From assembly GCF_019603315.1 (NCBI RefSeq), contig NZ_CP080649.1:2304176-2368175 (forward strand): a stretch of DNA of 64,000 bases. Reading direction: 5' to 3'. Below, one piece after another: positions 38,248-46,028 of this stretch. This DNA comes from Ruficoccus sp. ZRK36 (GTDB lineage: Bacteria; Verrucomicrobiota; Verrucomicrobiia; Opitutales; Cerasicoccaceae). The notes under the pieces were generated by a model, which was not told where the DNA came from, did no database searches, and saw only the letters and a list, made by a program, of their open reading frames with translations. Both the position numbers and the translations under genes were made by a program. The stretch's first letter is position 1, and the number at the start of each line of letters is the position of its first letter.

Positions 38248-38397
38248 CGTGCCCGGTTTCTTTGGGGAGACGAAATGCAGATTTATCGCGGGGTCGGGGA
38301 GGGCGTAGGGAAGATTCGCTATTGATGGATGCTCGTTTGGGCCTCACGCTTATCGTTTATGCATGGGCGGTGCGCTGCCGCCCGTCGTACACGTGCT

Positions 38398-39351
38398 ATG
38401 AGCATTACCCACGATTTTGATTTCGATCCCACCTATGGCTATACGCTGGAAGCCATGCTAAAGATCCGCGCGCCGGAGCCGCCTCAGGATTTTCTCCCCT
38501 TTTGGGAGAAGACCTACGAAGAGGCGCTCGCGCTTCCTCTCAACATGGAGAAGCGCGTTGTCCCCGGCGCCAAGCGTGGCTGGAATCTGTACGAGATCTA
38601 CTACGACTCCTGGGAGGGCGTACGAATCGGCGGGTGGCTGCTGGAGCCCGCGGAGGGGCCTGTGACGGGAGCTATTGTCATGGGCCATGGATACGGCGGA
38701 CGCGAGGAGCCCGAGTACGAGTGGCTCATGCCACAGATGGCGGCTATCTTTCCCTGTGCGCGTGGGTTCCACCTCTCCGCCTGCGAGGGCATCCCGAGTG
38801 TGGCTGCCGAGCATGTTGTGCATCGGATCGAGAGCCGCGAGGACTACGTGATCCGGGGCTGCGCGGCCGATCTGTGGCTGGCGGCGTCGGCGGTGCTGGA
38901 GCTGTATCCGCAGGCTCGTGACAACCTGCTCTATGTGGGCGGGAGCTTCGGCGGAGGTATGGGCGCACTCATGCTCAGCGTGGACAAGCGTTTCCGCCGG
39001 GCGTATCTGAATATCCCGACGTTCGGGAATCATCCGTTACGCATTACCCTGCCGTGCGTCGGTAGTGGGGCAGCGGTGCGCAGCTACTATCTGGACGGGC
39101 ACCCCGAGGTGCTGGATGTACTGGCCTACTATGACTCAGCGGTCGCAGCCGGTTTCATCGAGATTCCGGTATATGTAGCAGCGGCGCTCTTTGACCCTGC
39201 CGTGCCGCCTCCCGGCCAGTTCGCTGTTTATAATATGCTCTCCCACCACAAGGAGTTGTTCCTGCGGCAGGCCGACCACTTTGAGCTGGAGGGTAACCAA
39301 TACGACAATGCCTGCGTGCGGACGCGTGTGCGCCGCTTTTTTATGGACTGA
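38398..39351 (+). CDS. AXE1/CE7-family acetyl esterase (alpha/beta hydrolase)
   Basis: The ATG at 38398 gives 317 residues, the usual size of CE7 acetylxylan/cephalosporin-C deacetylases. The triad can be placed at S183 in GGSFGGG, D266 in AALFDPAVPP and H294 in QADHFELEG. The oxyanion-type motif VMGHGYGG precedes them, and the N-terminal YEIYYDSWEGVRIGGWLLEP is characteristic of AXE1. There is no signal peptide, so it acts inside the cell, perhaps on imported acetylated oligosaccharides. The upstream in-frame extension to 38329 lacks family support. Confidence 0.8.
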   Translation: MSITHDFDFDPTYGYTLEAMLKIRAPEPPQDFLPFWEKTYEEALALPLNMEKRVVPGAKRGWNLYEIYYDSWEGVRIGGWLLEPAEGPVTGAIVMGHGYGGREEPEYEWLMPQMAAIFPCARGFHLSACEGIPSVAAEHVVHRIESREDYVIRGCAADLWLAASAVLELYPQARDNLLYVGGSFGGGMGALMLSVDKRFRRAYLNIPTFGNHPLRITLPCVGSGAAVRSYYLDGHPEVLDVLAYYDSAVAAGFIEIPVYVAAALFDPAVPPPGQFAVYNMLSHHKELFLRQADHFELEGNQYDNACVRTRVRRFFMD

Positions 39352-39432
39352 GCACCTGTCTGAGAAATGCCGTCATCGGCTTGCGGTAGGGGATGACTTG
39401 GCATAGCATTGTGTTTTACAAACTTTCCAGTC

Positions 39433-40071
39433 ATGAACGACACTTCCGATTATCCCTGTATCAGCTCTATGGATACGTTTACCGCGATTCGTGAACGCCG
39501 CTCGGTTAAAAAATATGACCCGGCGCATGTTATGCCGCAGCATGATCTTGATCAGCTGCTGGAGCTCGCCGTGCTCTCGCCGACGTCTTTCAACATCCAG
39601 AATTGGCGCTTTGTGGTCGTGCGCGACAAGGCCATCCGCGCAAAGCTGCAGGAAGCCGCCTGGAATCAATCCCAGGTGACGGAAGCCTCCGCACTGATCA
39701 TGGTCTGCGCTAATCTCAACTCATGGGGCGAAGAGGCGAGCCGCTACTGGGCGACGGCACCGGAGGAAACCCGCTCCATGCTGGTGGGCATGATCCATAA
39801 GTTTTACGGGCAGGACCTCCAGCTCCAGCGTGATGAGGCCCTGCGCTCAGCCGGGATGGCTGCGCAGACGATCATGCTCGCCGCCAAGGCCTTGGGCTAC
39901 GACACCTGCCCGATGATCGGCTTTGATATGAAGCGGGTCTCCGAGCTGATCAAGCTCCCCGAAAACCACATCGTGGGCATGATGATCACCGTCGGTAAAG
40001 CCCTTGAGCCCGCACGTCCGCGCGGTGGCCAGCTCCCTCTTGACGAGGTTGTTTTCGAGGACACCTTCTAG
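39433..40071 (+). CDS. nitroreductase-family FMN oxidoreductase
   Basis: The protein has the FMN nitroreductase pattern: MDTFTAIRERRSVKKYD, LLELAVLSPTSFNIQNWRFVVV, RSAGMAAQTIMLAAKALGYDTCPMIGFD and the C-terminal GKALEPARPRGGQLPLDEVV. I list the ATG at 39433 (212 residues), but the ATG at 39469 (200 residues) begins exactly where the family domain does and is equally plausible. The physiological substrate is unknown. A strong terminator follows. Confidence 0.87.
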   Translation: MNDTSDYPCISSMDTFTAIRERRSVKKYDPAHVMPQHDLDQLLELAVLSPTSFNIQNWRFVVVRDKAIRAKLQEAAWNQSQVTEASALIMVCANLNSWGEEASRYWATAPEETRSMLVGMIHKFYGQDLQLQRDEALRSAGMAAQTIMLAAKALGYDTCPMIGFDMKRVSELIKLPENHIVGMMITVGKALEPARPRGGQLPLDEVVFEDTF

Positions 40072-40100
40072 CATTTAAGCGGCCCGCAAAGCCGTGATGA

Positions 40101-40134
40101 AAGCAAGCCTGTGAATGCAGGCTTGCTTTTTTTT
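40101..40134 (+). terminator. terminator after the nitroreductase gene
   Basis: AAGCAAGCCTG (40101-40111) and CAGGCTTGCTT (40118-40128) make a perfect 11-bp stem with a 6-nt loop, followed by eight T residues counted from the end of the arm. Confidence 0.93.
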
Positions 40135-40150
40135 GCTTATAAACCCTATT

Positions 40151-40176
40151 AAGTGAGTAGGTTATACACCTCACTT
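40151..40176. promoter_or_regulatory. inverted repeat next to the mscS promoter
   Basis: AAGTGAG (40151-40157) and CTCACTT (40170-40176) are exact inverses around a 12-nt core containing TATACA. It abuts the sigma-54-like site, overlapping its first two bases, and may be a regulator site. Confidence 0.4.
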
Positions 40177-40191
40177 GGCACGCAGATTGCG
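40175..40191 (+). promoter_or_regulatory. candidate sigma-54 (-24/-12) promoter of the MscS gene
   Basis: The sequence TTGGCACGCAGATTGCG matches the RpoN consensus YTGGCACGnnnnTTGCW at every fixed position except the final W. The GG and GC elements have the required 10 nt between them. The predicted transcript start is at about 40202, giving a leader of about 26 nt to the ATG at 40228. Confidence 0.6.
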
Positions 40192-40227
40192 TTCAGGATT
40201 AGGTTCTCACGATCCCCACCTACTCAC

Positions 40228-42225
40228 ATGAAAGCTATTCTAATAAGCCTCTTGCTGTGCTTCGGCATCGCTGGACCCTTACTGTCTCAAGATAATTCCT
40301 CCTCCGACACGCCTGATGATATCGGCCATGATGAGCCGCCCGAGCGTAGCGATGCCTATAAGCGCGCTCACATGAATGCGCAGGACTATGTGGACCAGAA
40401 GCTCGACGCCCGCAAGCTGCTCGATCACATGTCGAACTTTGCCTCCGACACGCGCAGCCCCCGTGCCACGCTGGAGAGCTTCTTTTACCTGATCGACAGC
40501 TACTACACACTGATCAGTGCCGACGGGGTGACGTGGGATAATCAGGATGACCTGGATAATATCGCGCTGGAGCTGGCCGACCTCTTTGACATGGACGATG
40601 TCCCCGTCAATTTCCAGGCCGACGCCGCGATCGAGGCTTCCGTCTACCTGGCCGAGTATCTCTCCCGCCGTGAGATGCCCCCGCTCAATGAGATCCCTAA
40701 TCAGGATGAAATGGCGGCCGCTATGAAAGCGGGGAAACTCCCCGTCTACCGCATACCGGGGACACCGATCGAGATCGCTCGGATCAACCACGGAGATCTG
40801 GAGGGACACTACCTGTTTGTGAACACCCTCCTCACGGATGCCAAGAGCCTCTATGATCAGGCGGAGAATTATCCGTATCTCAGCGATCAGTTTCAGGGCT
40901 TTTATGAGCTATACTTTCTGACGCCGGGGCCGATGATCCCGGCCAGCTACATCCGTAATCTGCCGCACTGGATGACGATCGACATCTACGAGCAGACTAT
41001 CTGGCAGTGGACGTTTACTCTGTTCGGCTTTGCGATGCTGATCGGCATCGTCTACCTGCTGGGGCGCCTGATCAAGCGGGTATGCCGGAGCTGGGAGCCG
41101 CTGGCGCTAAATACCGCGCATCTGTCTTTGCCGGTGGTTACGATTATCCTGACCAAGGTCTTGATCTACCTGCTCGACGAGCAGATCTACCTGACCGGCG
41201 AGGCCTGGAAGTTCATTATCATGCTTTCAGACATCATCGTCCTCATCGCGACGATCATCATCATTATCGTGCTGGGAAGTATCGCAGCCTCCGCAGTTAC
41301 GAAGTCCAGCCAGTTGCAGTCGCGCCGCATCGACCAGTACCTGATCCGTCTGGGCATACGTATCCTGAGCATTGTTATTGCGATTGGCGTGATGGTGCAG
41401 GGCTTGCAGCGACTTGGTTTTTCCGGGGCGACGCTGCTGGCCGGGGCCAGTGTGTCCGGTCTTGCCGTGGCTTTGGCGGCCCAGAGTACGCTGAAAAATA
41501 TCCTCGGCAGCATCATGATCGTGCTGGATAAGCCCTTCGTCATCGGCAATCGCGTGAAGATCAAGAGCTTCGACGGGGTGGTGGAGGAGATCGGTCTGCG
41601 CTCGACGCGCCTGCGCACGCTCGACGGCCATCTTGTATCCATCCCCAACGACGAACTCTCCTGCACGGACATCGAAAACGTCAGCAGCCGCCCGTACATC
41701 AAGCGCGTCTTTAATGTCTCCCTGACCTACGGCACGCCACCGGAGAAAATTTACGAGGCGATTGAGATCGTTAACGCCATCCTCGCCCTGCCGGCTGATA
41801 AAGCCGCTGAGGCTCCCGGCCGAGCGACACCTGTGCCGACGGACAGCGCGGATACCGAAGAGGCGCAGCCGCTCGACGCGAACACGACTCCTGTGGAAGG
41901 CGAGTCACATGCCGATGAGGCTCCAGGCACGCAGCCCAGTAACGAGCCCATCCACAATCCGGACTTTCCGCCACGTGTGTTTTTCAACGAGCTGATGGCG
42001 GACTCGCTCAACCTCATCGTCATGTACTGGTACTTCCCGGCGGAGTACTGGGAGTATCTGGAGCATGCCACCTGGGTAAACTCCGAGCTGGTCCGCCGGT
42101 TTAATGCAGCGGGCATCGACTTCGCCTTCCCCACGCAGACCGTGATGCTGGAAAACGTCAGCGAGGCTGGGGGCGCTGGAGAAGGCGAGGGGGCGGCACC
42201 GCCTGCCCAGCCGGAGACGGTTTAG
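40228..42225 (+). CDS. MscS-family mechanosensitive channel with periplasmic N-domain
   Basis: The ATG at 40228 gives 665 residues with a signal peptide (MKAILISLLLCFGIAGPLL, then SQ). A periplasmic helical domain (about 25-250) is followed by four membrane segments. The last is the MscS pore helix region GASVSGLAVALAAQSTLKNILGSIMI, followed by the beta domain VIGNRVKIKSFDGVVEEIGLRSTRLRTLDG and PNDELSCTDIENVS. The C-terminal domain contains a 70-residue Pro/Ala/Glu-rich insertion (about 540-600), then resumes with FFNELMADSLNLIVMYWYFP. It opens on membrane tension during osmotic downshift; a specific osmolyte role is not evident. Confidence 0.9.
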   Translation: MKAILISLLLCFGIAGPLLSQDNSSSDTPDDIGHDEPPERSDAYKRAHMNAQDYVDQKLDARKLLDHMSNFASDTRSPRATLESFFYLIDSYYTLISADGVTWDNQDDLDNIALELADLFDMDDVPVNFQADAAIEASVYLAEYLSRREMPPLNEIPNQDEMAAAMKAGKLPVYRIPGTPIEIARINHGDLEGHYLFVNTLLTDAKSLYDQAENYPYLSDQFQGFYELYFLTPGPMIPASYIRNLPHWMTIDIYEQTIWQWTFTLFGFAMLIGIVYLLGRLIKRVCRSWEPLALNTAHLSLPVVTIILTKVLIYLLDEQIYLTGEAWKFIIMLSDIIVLIATIIIIIVLGSIAASAVTKSSQLQSRRIDQYLIRLGIRILSIVIAIGVMVQGLQRLGFSGATLLAGASVSGLAVALAAQSTLKNILGSIMIVLDKPFVIGNRVKIKSFDGVVEEIGLRSTRLRTLDGHLVSIPNDELSCTDIENVSSRPYIKRVFNVSLTYGTPPEKIYEAIEIVNAILALPADKAAEAPGRATPVPTDSADTEEAQPLDANTTPVEGESHADEAPGTQPSNEPIHNPDFPPRVFFNELMADSLNLIVMYWYFPAEYWEYLEHATWVNSELVRRFNAAGIDFAFPTQTVMLENVSEAGGAGEGEGAAPPAQPETV

Positions 42226-42238
42226 GAGTGGAGCAGGA

Positions 42239-42622
42239 TCAGGAGTTCTTTTTACGGGCGGATTTCTTCGGGCGCTTTTTCTTCGGTTTGGGGATGACCC
42301 CAAAGCGCGGGTCTTCCTCCAGGATACGCTCCACGATACGCCCGGCTATCGTCTCGAAGCGGTCGTCCTCGGCGTGGAGCAGGAGCCACTTCGGGAGGAC
42401 AGGGTGGTTCGTGAGCATGGGAAATTCTGCCATCACTGCGGCGTGCTGCTCGCGCTCGGCGGGGACGAGAAAGCCGTTCCAGGGGTCTTCGCCCTCGGCC
42501 AGCACAGCCACGAGCTTGCCGCGATAGTAGCAGCCCAGGCACCCAAACATATGCCTGCGCTCGTAGCCGGGACGCTCGCTCAGCGGCTCGACCAGGTACT
42601 CGTAGGGGTGGCGTTTGGGCAT
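42239..42622 (-). CDS. TfoX N-terminal-like domain protein
   Basis: The ATG at 42622 gives 127 residues; the upstream extension to 42712 would run into obgE and is unlikely. The block RPGYERRHMFGCLGCYYRGKLVAVLA resembles the N-terminal TfoX/Sxy or YjbR-like fold (MFGG-glyl-DGK-faliad pattern), followed by WLLLHAEDDRFETIAGRIVERIL. The tail is highly basic (KPKKKRPKKSARKKNS), which could bind nucleic acid. No competence role is implied. It is convergent with mscS and divergent from obgE with 99 bp between the two start codons. Confidence 0.55.
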   Translation of the reverse strand: MPKRHPYEYLVEPLSERPGYERRHMFGCLGCYYRGKLVAVLAEGEDPWNGFLVPAEREQHAAVMAEFPMLTNHPVLPKWLLLHAEDDRFETIAGRIVERILEEDPRFGVIPKPKKKRPKKSARKKNS

Positions 42623-42721
42623 GAGATAAGTCTGTGGCTCGCTTTGACTTGTGGCAAGCCTGTGCGATGGCTGTGCTTTGACCCTTGACCAGCGCGCCTG
42701 TTGCGCAGACAAATCTCCGGC

Positions 42722-43717
42722 ATGTTTGTGGATGAAGTGACGATTCGCCTAAAGGCTGGAGACGGTGGCAACGGCTGCATGAGCTTCCGGCGCGTGGCGC
42801 ATAACCCCAAGGGTGGCCCTGACGGCGGTAACGGTGGTCGCGGCGGCGACGTTATCCTCGTGTGCGATCCGAACACCGCGGACTTCACCGACTACAAGTT
42901 CAAGCCCCATGCGACGGCCAAGAACGGCATACCCGGTAAAGGCTCGAATATGGACGGCGCCAACGGCCCGACGCTCAAGCTGAAGATGCCTCCCGGCACC
43001 GTGGTCATCGATACCGAGACCGGTAACACCGTGCTCGAACTGGTCGAGTACGGCCAGGAGGTCGTCCTGCTCAAGGGCGGCAAGGGTGGCATGGGGAACA
43101 CGACCTTTAAGTCATCCGTCAATCAGGCTCCCCGTAAGTACACCCCCGGCCAGCCGGGAGAGGAGGGTACCTATAAGCTCATTCTGAAGTCCATCGCGGA
43201 CGTCGGTCTGGTCGGCTTCCCGAATGCGGGCAAGTCCAGCCTCATCGGCCTGCTCACCGGGGCCGAGCCGAAGACCGGCAGCTATCCCTTTACGACGCTT
43301 CAGCCGACGGTCGGCGTGGTCGAGTATCCCGAGACCTACGAGCGCCTGACCATGGCCGACATCCCCGGACTGATCGAGGGCGCACACGAGAACCGTGGCC
43401 TCGGGCACCGTTTCCTGCGCCACATCGAGCGTTGCAGCCTGCTCCTCATCCTCATCGACATGGCCGGGACGGATGGCCGCAAGCCCGTTGACGACTACAA
43501 GCAGCTGGTCGAGGAGCTGCGCCTCTACGATGAGGCCATGCTCGAAAAACCGATTGTGGTCGTGGCGAACAAGATGGACGAGCCCGACTCCCCGAAGAAC
43601 CTCACCGCCTTCAAGCGCAAGGTCCGCCAGCCCGTGCACAAGCTCTCCTGCCTGAGCGAGGAGGGCCTGCCCGAACTAAAGGAGCTCCTGCGCGAACGTA
43701 TCCTGCTGGAGAAGTAG
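42722..43717 (+). CDS. obgE: Obg-family GTPase
   Basis: ObgE is a GTPase tied to 50S ribosome assembly and stress control. The ATG at 42722 gives 331 residues beginning [24 protein letters not shown], the classic Obg-fold start. The Gly-rich Obg fold (1-155) is followed by the G domain: G1 GFPNAGKSS, switch I TT, G3 [10 protein letters not shown]4 NKMD and G5 SCLSEEGL. The optional C-terminal OCT domain of longer homologues is absent. An upstream in-frame start would add only 7 residues. Confidence 0.95.
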   Translation: MFVDEVTIRLKAGDGGNGCMSFRRVAHNPKGGPDGGNGGRGGDVILVCDPNTADFTDYKFKPHATAKNGIPGKGSNMDGANGPTLKLKMPPGTVVIDTETGNTVLELVEYGQEVVLLKGGKGGMGNTTFKSSVNQAPRKYTPGQPGEEGTYKLILKSIADVGLVGFPNAGKSSLIGLLTGAEPKTGSYPFTTLQPTVGVVEYPETYERLTMADIPGLIEGAHENRGLGHRFLRHIERCSLLLILIDMAGTDGRKPVDDYKQLVEELRLYDEAMLEKPIVVVANKMDEPDSPKNLTAFKRKVRQPVHKLSCLSEEGLPELKELLRERILLEK

Positions 43718-44058
43718 GCTTGTTTTGCGGGGCTGCGCGCCCCGCCCCTGCGGCAGGCAGAGCCTGCACTTTCGATGCTACGCATCGTGTCAGCGTTTGT
43801 TGAAAGCAGATACTCTGCTTTCAACAAACGCTGAGGCACGGCATCAAAACTGGGTCGGCGTATTGATAGTTCTCCATTCGTTAATGCACAAATCTGGAGC
43901 CTGGTGCTTTTTCTTGGTGGTGAGACCGTGTCAGGTGCGACCTCAATGTCGGTCCAGCGTTTGGGCAAAGCCCGGACGCTGGACCGAAAGTGCAGGCTTG
44001 CCTGCCGCGGGGAGTGGGGGCGCGTAGCCCCCACAAACGATTCTCCGCATCATCCTCC
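43718..44058. mobile_element. non-coding inverted-repeat element (MITE-like) between obgE and ilvB
   Basis: The gap is filled by a palindromic element of roughly 310 bp (about 43725-44036). Its left end (about 43725-43774) and right end (about 43985-44036) are inverse copies: GCGGCAGGCAGAGCCTGCAC and TTTCG on the left face CGAAAGTGCAGGC and TTGCCTGCCGC on the right, with one base difference, and the similarity continues outward through GGGGCGCG/CGCGCCCC blocks. A 45-nt perfect hairpin (43790-43834) and a second hairpin GGTCCAGCGT ... ACGCTGGACC (about 43951-43985) lie inside. There is no transposase or coding frame. It is therefore a candidate non-autonomous element or REP-type cluster; no target duplication was identified by eye. 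Confidence 0.6.
43790..43834. repeat. perfect 21-bp hairpin
   Basis: Bases 43790-43810 (starting TCAGCGTTTGTTG) are the exact reverse complement of 43814-43834 around a TAC loop. It starts 72 nt after the obgE stop codon but has no T-tract; its core TCAGCGTTTGTTG also occurs at 35233-35245. Confidence 0.9.
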
Positions 44059-45732
44059 TCACGCACGGCGGGTGCGGATCATCTCGCGGTTGGCACCACC
44101 GGGAGGGACCATCGGCAGCACCTGTTGCTCGACGCAGGTGGGTGCGTTGATGAGGACCGGCCCGGGACGTGCAAAGGCATCGGCCAGTGCGGCGTCGATG
44201 TCCGGCTCGTTGGCCAGGTCAACCGCATCCATGCCCATGGCGCGTGCCATCATGGCGAAGTCCGGACCGCGCTCGAACTTCGAGGCGATCAGGCGCTTGC
44301 CGAAGAACAGTGTCTGCTGCTGGTGGACGAGCCCCAGTGACTGGTTGTTCATGATGATGATCTTCAGGTTCGCGCCAGCCTCGGCGGCGGTGACCATCTC
44401 CTGATTATTCATCAGAAAACTGCCGTCGCCGCTGATGCAGACCACGGGGCACTCCGGCTCGGACAGGGCCGCGCCCAAGGCTGCGGGCAACCCGAATCCC
44501 ATCGTGCCCAGTCCGCCACTGGTCAGCCACTGGCGGGGTCGGCAGAAGGGGAAGCTCTGGGCGGTCCACATCTGGTGCTGGCCGACGTCGGTGGCGACGA
44601 TGGCGTCGCGCCCGGCATGGCGGGCGATAGCCTGGATCAGCCCATAGTGGGTGGACGGGTCGTCCGCGCCGGGCATCTCCATCGGGTGCTCGGCCTTCAG
44701 GGTGGCGATGCGGGTGTTCCAGTCCGCGCGTTGGCGGGCAGGTATTGTTTTCAGCAACTGCTCCAGAAATCGGCCCACGTCGCTGCGGACCGACAGGGTG
44801 GGCTGGCGGATTTTACCCAGCTCGGATGTGTCGATATCAACGTGGATGACGCTCGCTCCGGGGCAGAACTCCGCGACCTTGCCGGTCGCGCGGTCGTCGA
44901 AGCGCGCGCCCAGCGCGATCAGCAGGTCGCACTCCTCCAGAGCGAGGTTCGTGTACGGGGCGGCGTGCATGCCCAGCATCCCCAGTGACTGCGGGTGATC
45001 GGTGGGCAGGGCCCCCAGTGCCATCAGGGTGCTGACAGCGGGCAGATGCGAACGCTCCGCCAGCTCGCGGGCCAGCTCTCTGGACTCACTGTGAATGATG
45101 CCTCCGCCCAGATAGAGGATGGGGCGCTCGGCGGCCTCGATCATAGCTATGGCCTCGGTGATCGCATCGTTGTCGGGCTCGATAGGGGCGTCGGCGATGC
45201 CGGGCTCGGGCCACTCCTCGAACTCGATCGTGGCCTGCTGGACGTCCTTGGGGATGTCGATCCAGACCGGGCCGGGGCGGCCGCTGGCGGCGATGCGGAA
45301 GGCCTCCGGGATGACGTGCAGCAGCTCCTCTGTCGATTGGACCAGGACGTTGTGCTTGGTCACGGGCAGGCTCATCCCGAAGACATCGACCTCCTGAAAG
45401 GCGTCGGTGCCGATGAGCGGGCTGGCAACCTGACCGGTGATGCAGACCACGGGGATCGAGTCCAGCTTGGCGTCCGCGATGGCGGTGAGGATGTTTGTCG
45501 CGCCCGGGCCGCTGGTGGCGAAGCACACGGCGGGGCGCCCGGTGGTGCGGGCCAGGCCCTGCGCGATGAAGCCCGCCCCCTGCTCATGACGGGAGAGGAC
45601 GTGGCGGATCACCGGCCGGCGGGCCAGCGCGTCGTACAGGGGCAGGTTAGCCCCTCCGGGGATACCCGCGATGGTGCGGATCCCCTGGCGTTCCAGCAGG
45701 CGGATGACGAGGTCGGCTCCGGTCATTTTCAT
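44059..45732 (-). CDS. ilvB: acetolactate synthase large subunit (ThDP enzyme)
   Basis: The enzyme makes acetolactate/acetohydroxybutyrate, the first common step of valine, leucine and isoleucine synthesis. The 557-residue protein has the catalytic Glu E50 in SRHEQGAG, FATSGPGATNILTAIADA, TKHNVLV, the FAD-region GMHAAPYTNLALEECDLLIALG and the ThDP/Mg motif GDGSFLMNNQEM. The assignment as a biosynthetic enzyme is supported by the Val-rich leader peptide and attenuator upstream. No ilvN regulatory subunit gene follows; a repeat element lies downstream instead. ATG 45732 and ATG 45726 are alternative starts. Confidence 0.9.
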   Translation of the reverse strand: MKMTGADLVIRLLERQGIRTIAGIPGGANLPLYDALARRPVIRHVLSRHEQGAGFIAQGLARTTGRPAVCFATSGPGATNILTAIADAKLDSIPVVCITGQVASPLIGTDAFQEVDVFGMSLPVTKHNVLVQSTEELLHVIPEAFRIAASGRPGPVWIDIPKDVQQATIEFEEWPEPGIADAPIEPDNDAITEAIAMIEAAERPILYLGGGIIHSESRELARELAERSHLPAVSTLMALGALPTDHPQSLGMLGMHAAPYTNLALEECDLLIALGARFDDRATGKVAEFCPGASVIHVDIDTSELGKIRQPTLSVRSDVGRFLEQLLKTIPARQRADWNTRIATLKAEHPMEMPGADDPSTHYGLIQAIARHAGRDAIVATDVGQHQMWTAQSFPFCRPRQWLTSGGLGTMGFGLPAALGAALSEPECPVVCISGDGSFLMNNQEMVTAAEAGANLKIIIMNNQSLGLVHQQQTLFFGKRLIASKFERGPDFAMMARAMGMDAVDLANEPDIDAALADAFARPGPVLINAPTCVEQQVLPMVPPGGANREMIRTRRA

Positions 45733-45795
45733 AATAGCTTCTGTCGGTGGTTTTTTGTTTTTCCCCCGGAAGCGTTCGACGCGGATTTTTTAAAT

Positions 45796-45830
45796 GAAAA
45801 ACCCCTGTCGAACGCATTCGGCAGGGGTTT
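45796..45830 (-). terminator. ilvB attenuator terminator
   Basis: Read on the minus strand, AAACCCCTG and CAGGGGTTT plus five inner pairs (CCGAA/TTCGA, one wobble) make a 14-bp stem with a 4-nt loop, followed by U residues. It begins 24 nt after the leader peptide stop codon and ends about 64 nt before the ilvB start, the position of an attenuator. The GTCGAACGC sequence within it is also complementary to 45772-45780 downstream, which could allow an alternative fold. Confidence 0.8.
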
Positions 45831-45854
45831 CAGTAAAGTCTCTAAAGTTCTTTG

Positions 45855-45932
45855 CTAGGCCCGTGCGGATGCGGTCGAGGTCACGAGGACTACGACTACG
45901 CTTACGAGCACGATTACGCTGTTGAACTTCAT
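45855..45932 (-). CDS. ilvB leader peptide (branched-chain attenuation)
   Basis: A 25-codon frame starts at ATG 45932 and ends at TAG 45855-45857. After MKFNS comes VIVLVSVVVVLV: codons 6-17 comprise eight Val, two Leu and one Ile, interrupted by one Ser, and it then ends TSTASARA. This is the composition expected when ribosome stalling on Val/Leu/Ile codons controls termination, as for the E. coli ilvB and ilvG leaders. A terminator hairpin follows 24 nt after the stop and ilvB lies beyond. No Shine-Dalgarno sequence is seen before the ATG. Confidence 0.8.
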   Translation of the reverse strand: MKFNSVIVLVSVVVVLVTSTASARA

Positions 45933-45942
45933 TGTTGCGGCT

Positions 45943-45971
45943 TTTGAACACCCGCAGTGCCCATTTGTCAA
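45943..45971 (-). promoter_or_regulatory. candidate promoter of the ilvB leader
   Basis: A perfect -35 TTGACA is read on the minus strand at 45966-45971. With a 17-nt spacer the -10 would be TTCAAA (45943-45948), a weak match. If correct, the transcript would start about 4 nt before the leader peptide ATG, making it almost leaderless. Confidence 0.35.
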
Positions 45972-46006
45972 AGCGAAAAATGCAGGCAAAGGGGGTGATG
46001 CTGACG

Positions 46007-46028
46007 GCCGGGCGAGTGAACGCCCGGC
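46007..46028 (-). terminator. hairpin at the end of the leuS-lpxI operon
   Basis: GCCGGGCG and CGCCCGGC form a perfect 8-bp stem with a 6-nt loop beginning at the lpxI stop codon. A pyrimidine-rich stretch follows on the minus strand but no clean U-run, so termination is probable rather than certain. Confidence 0.5.
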
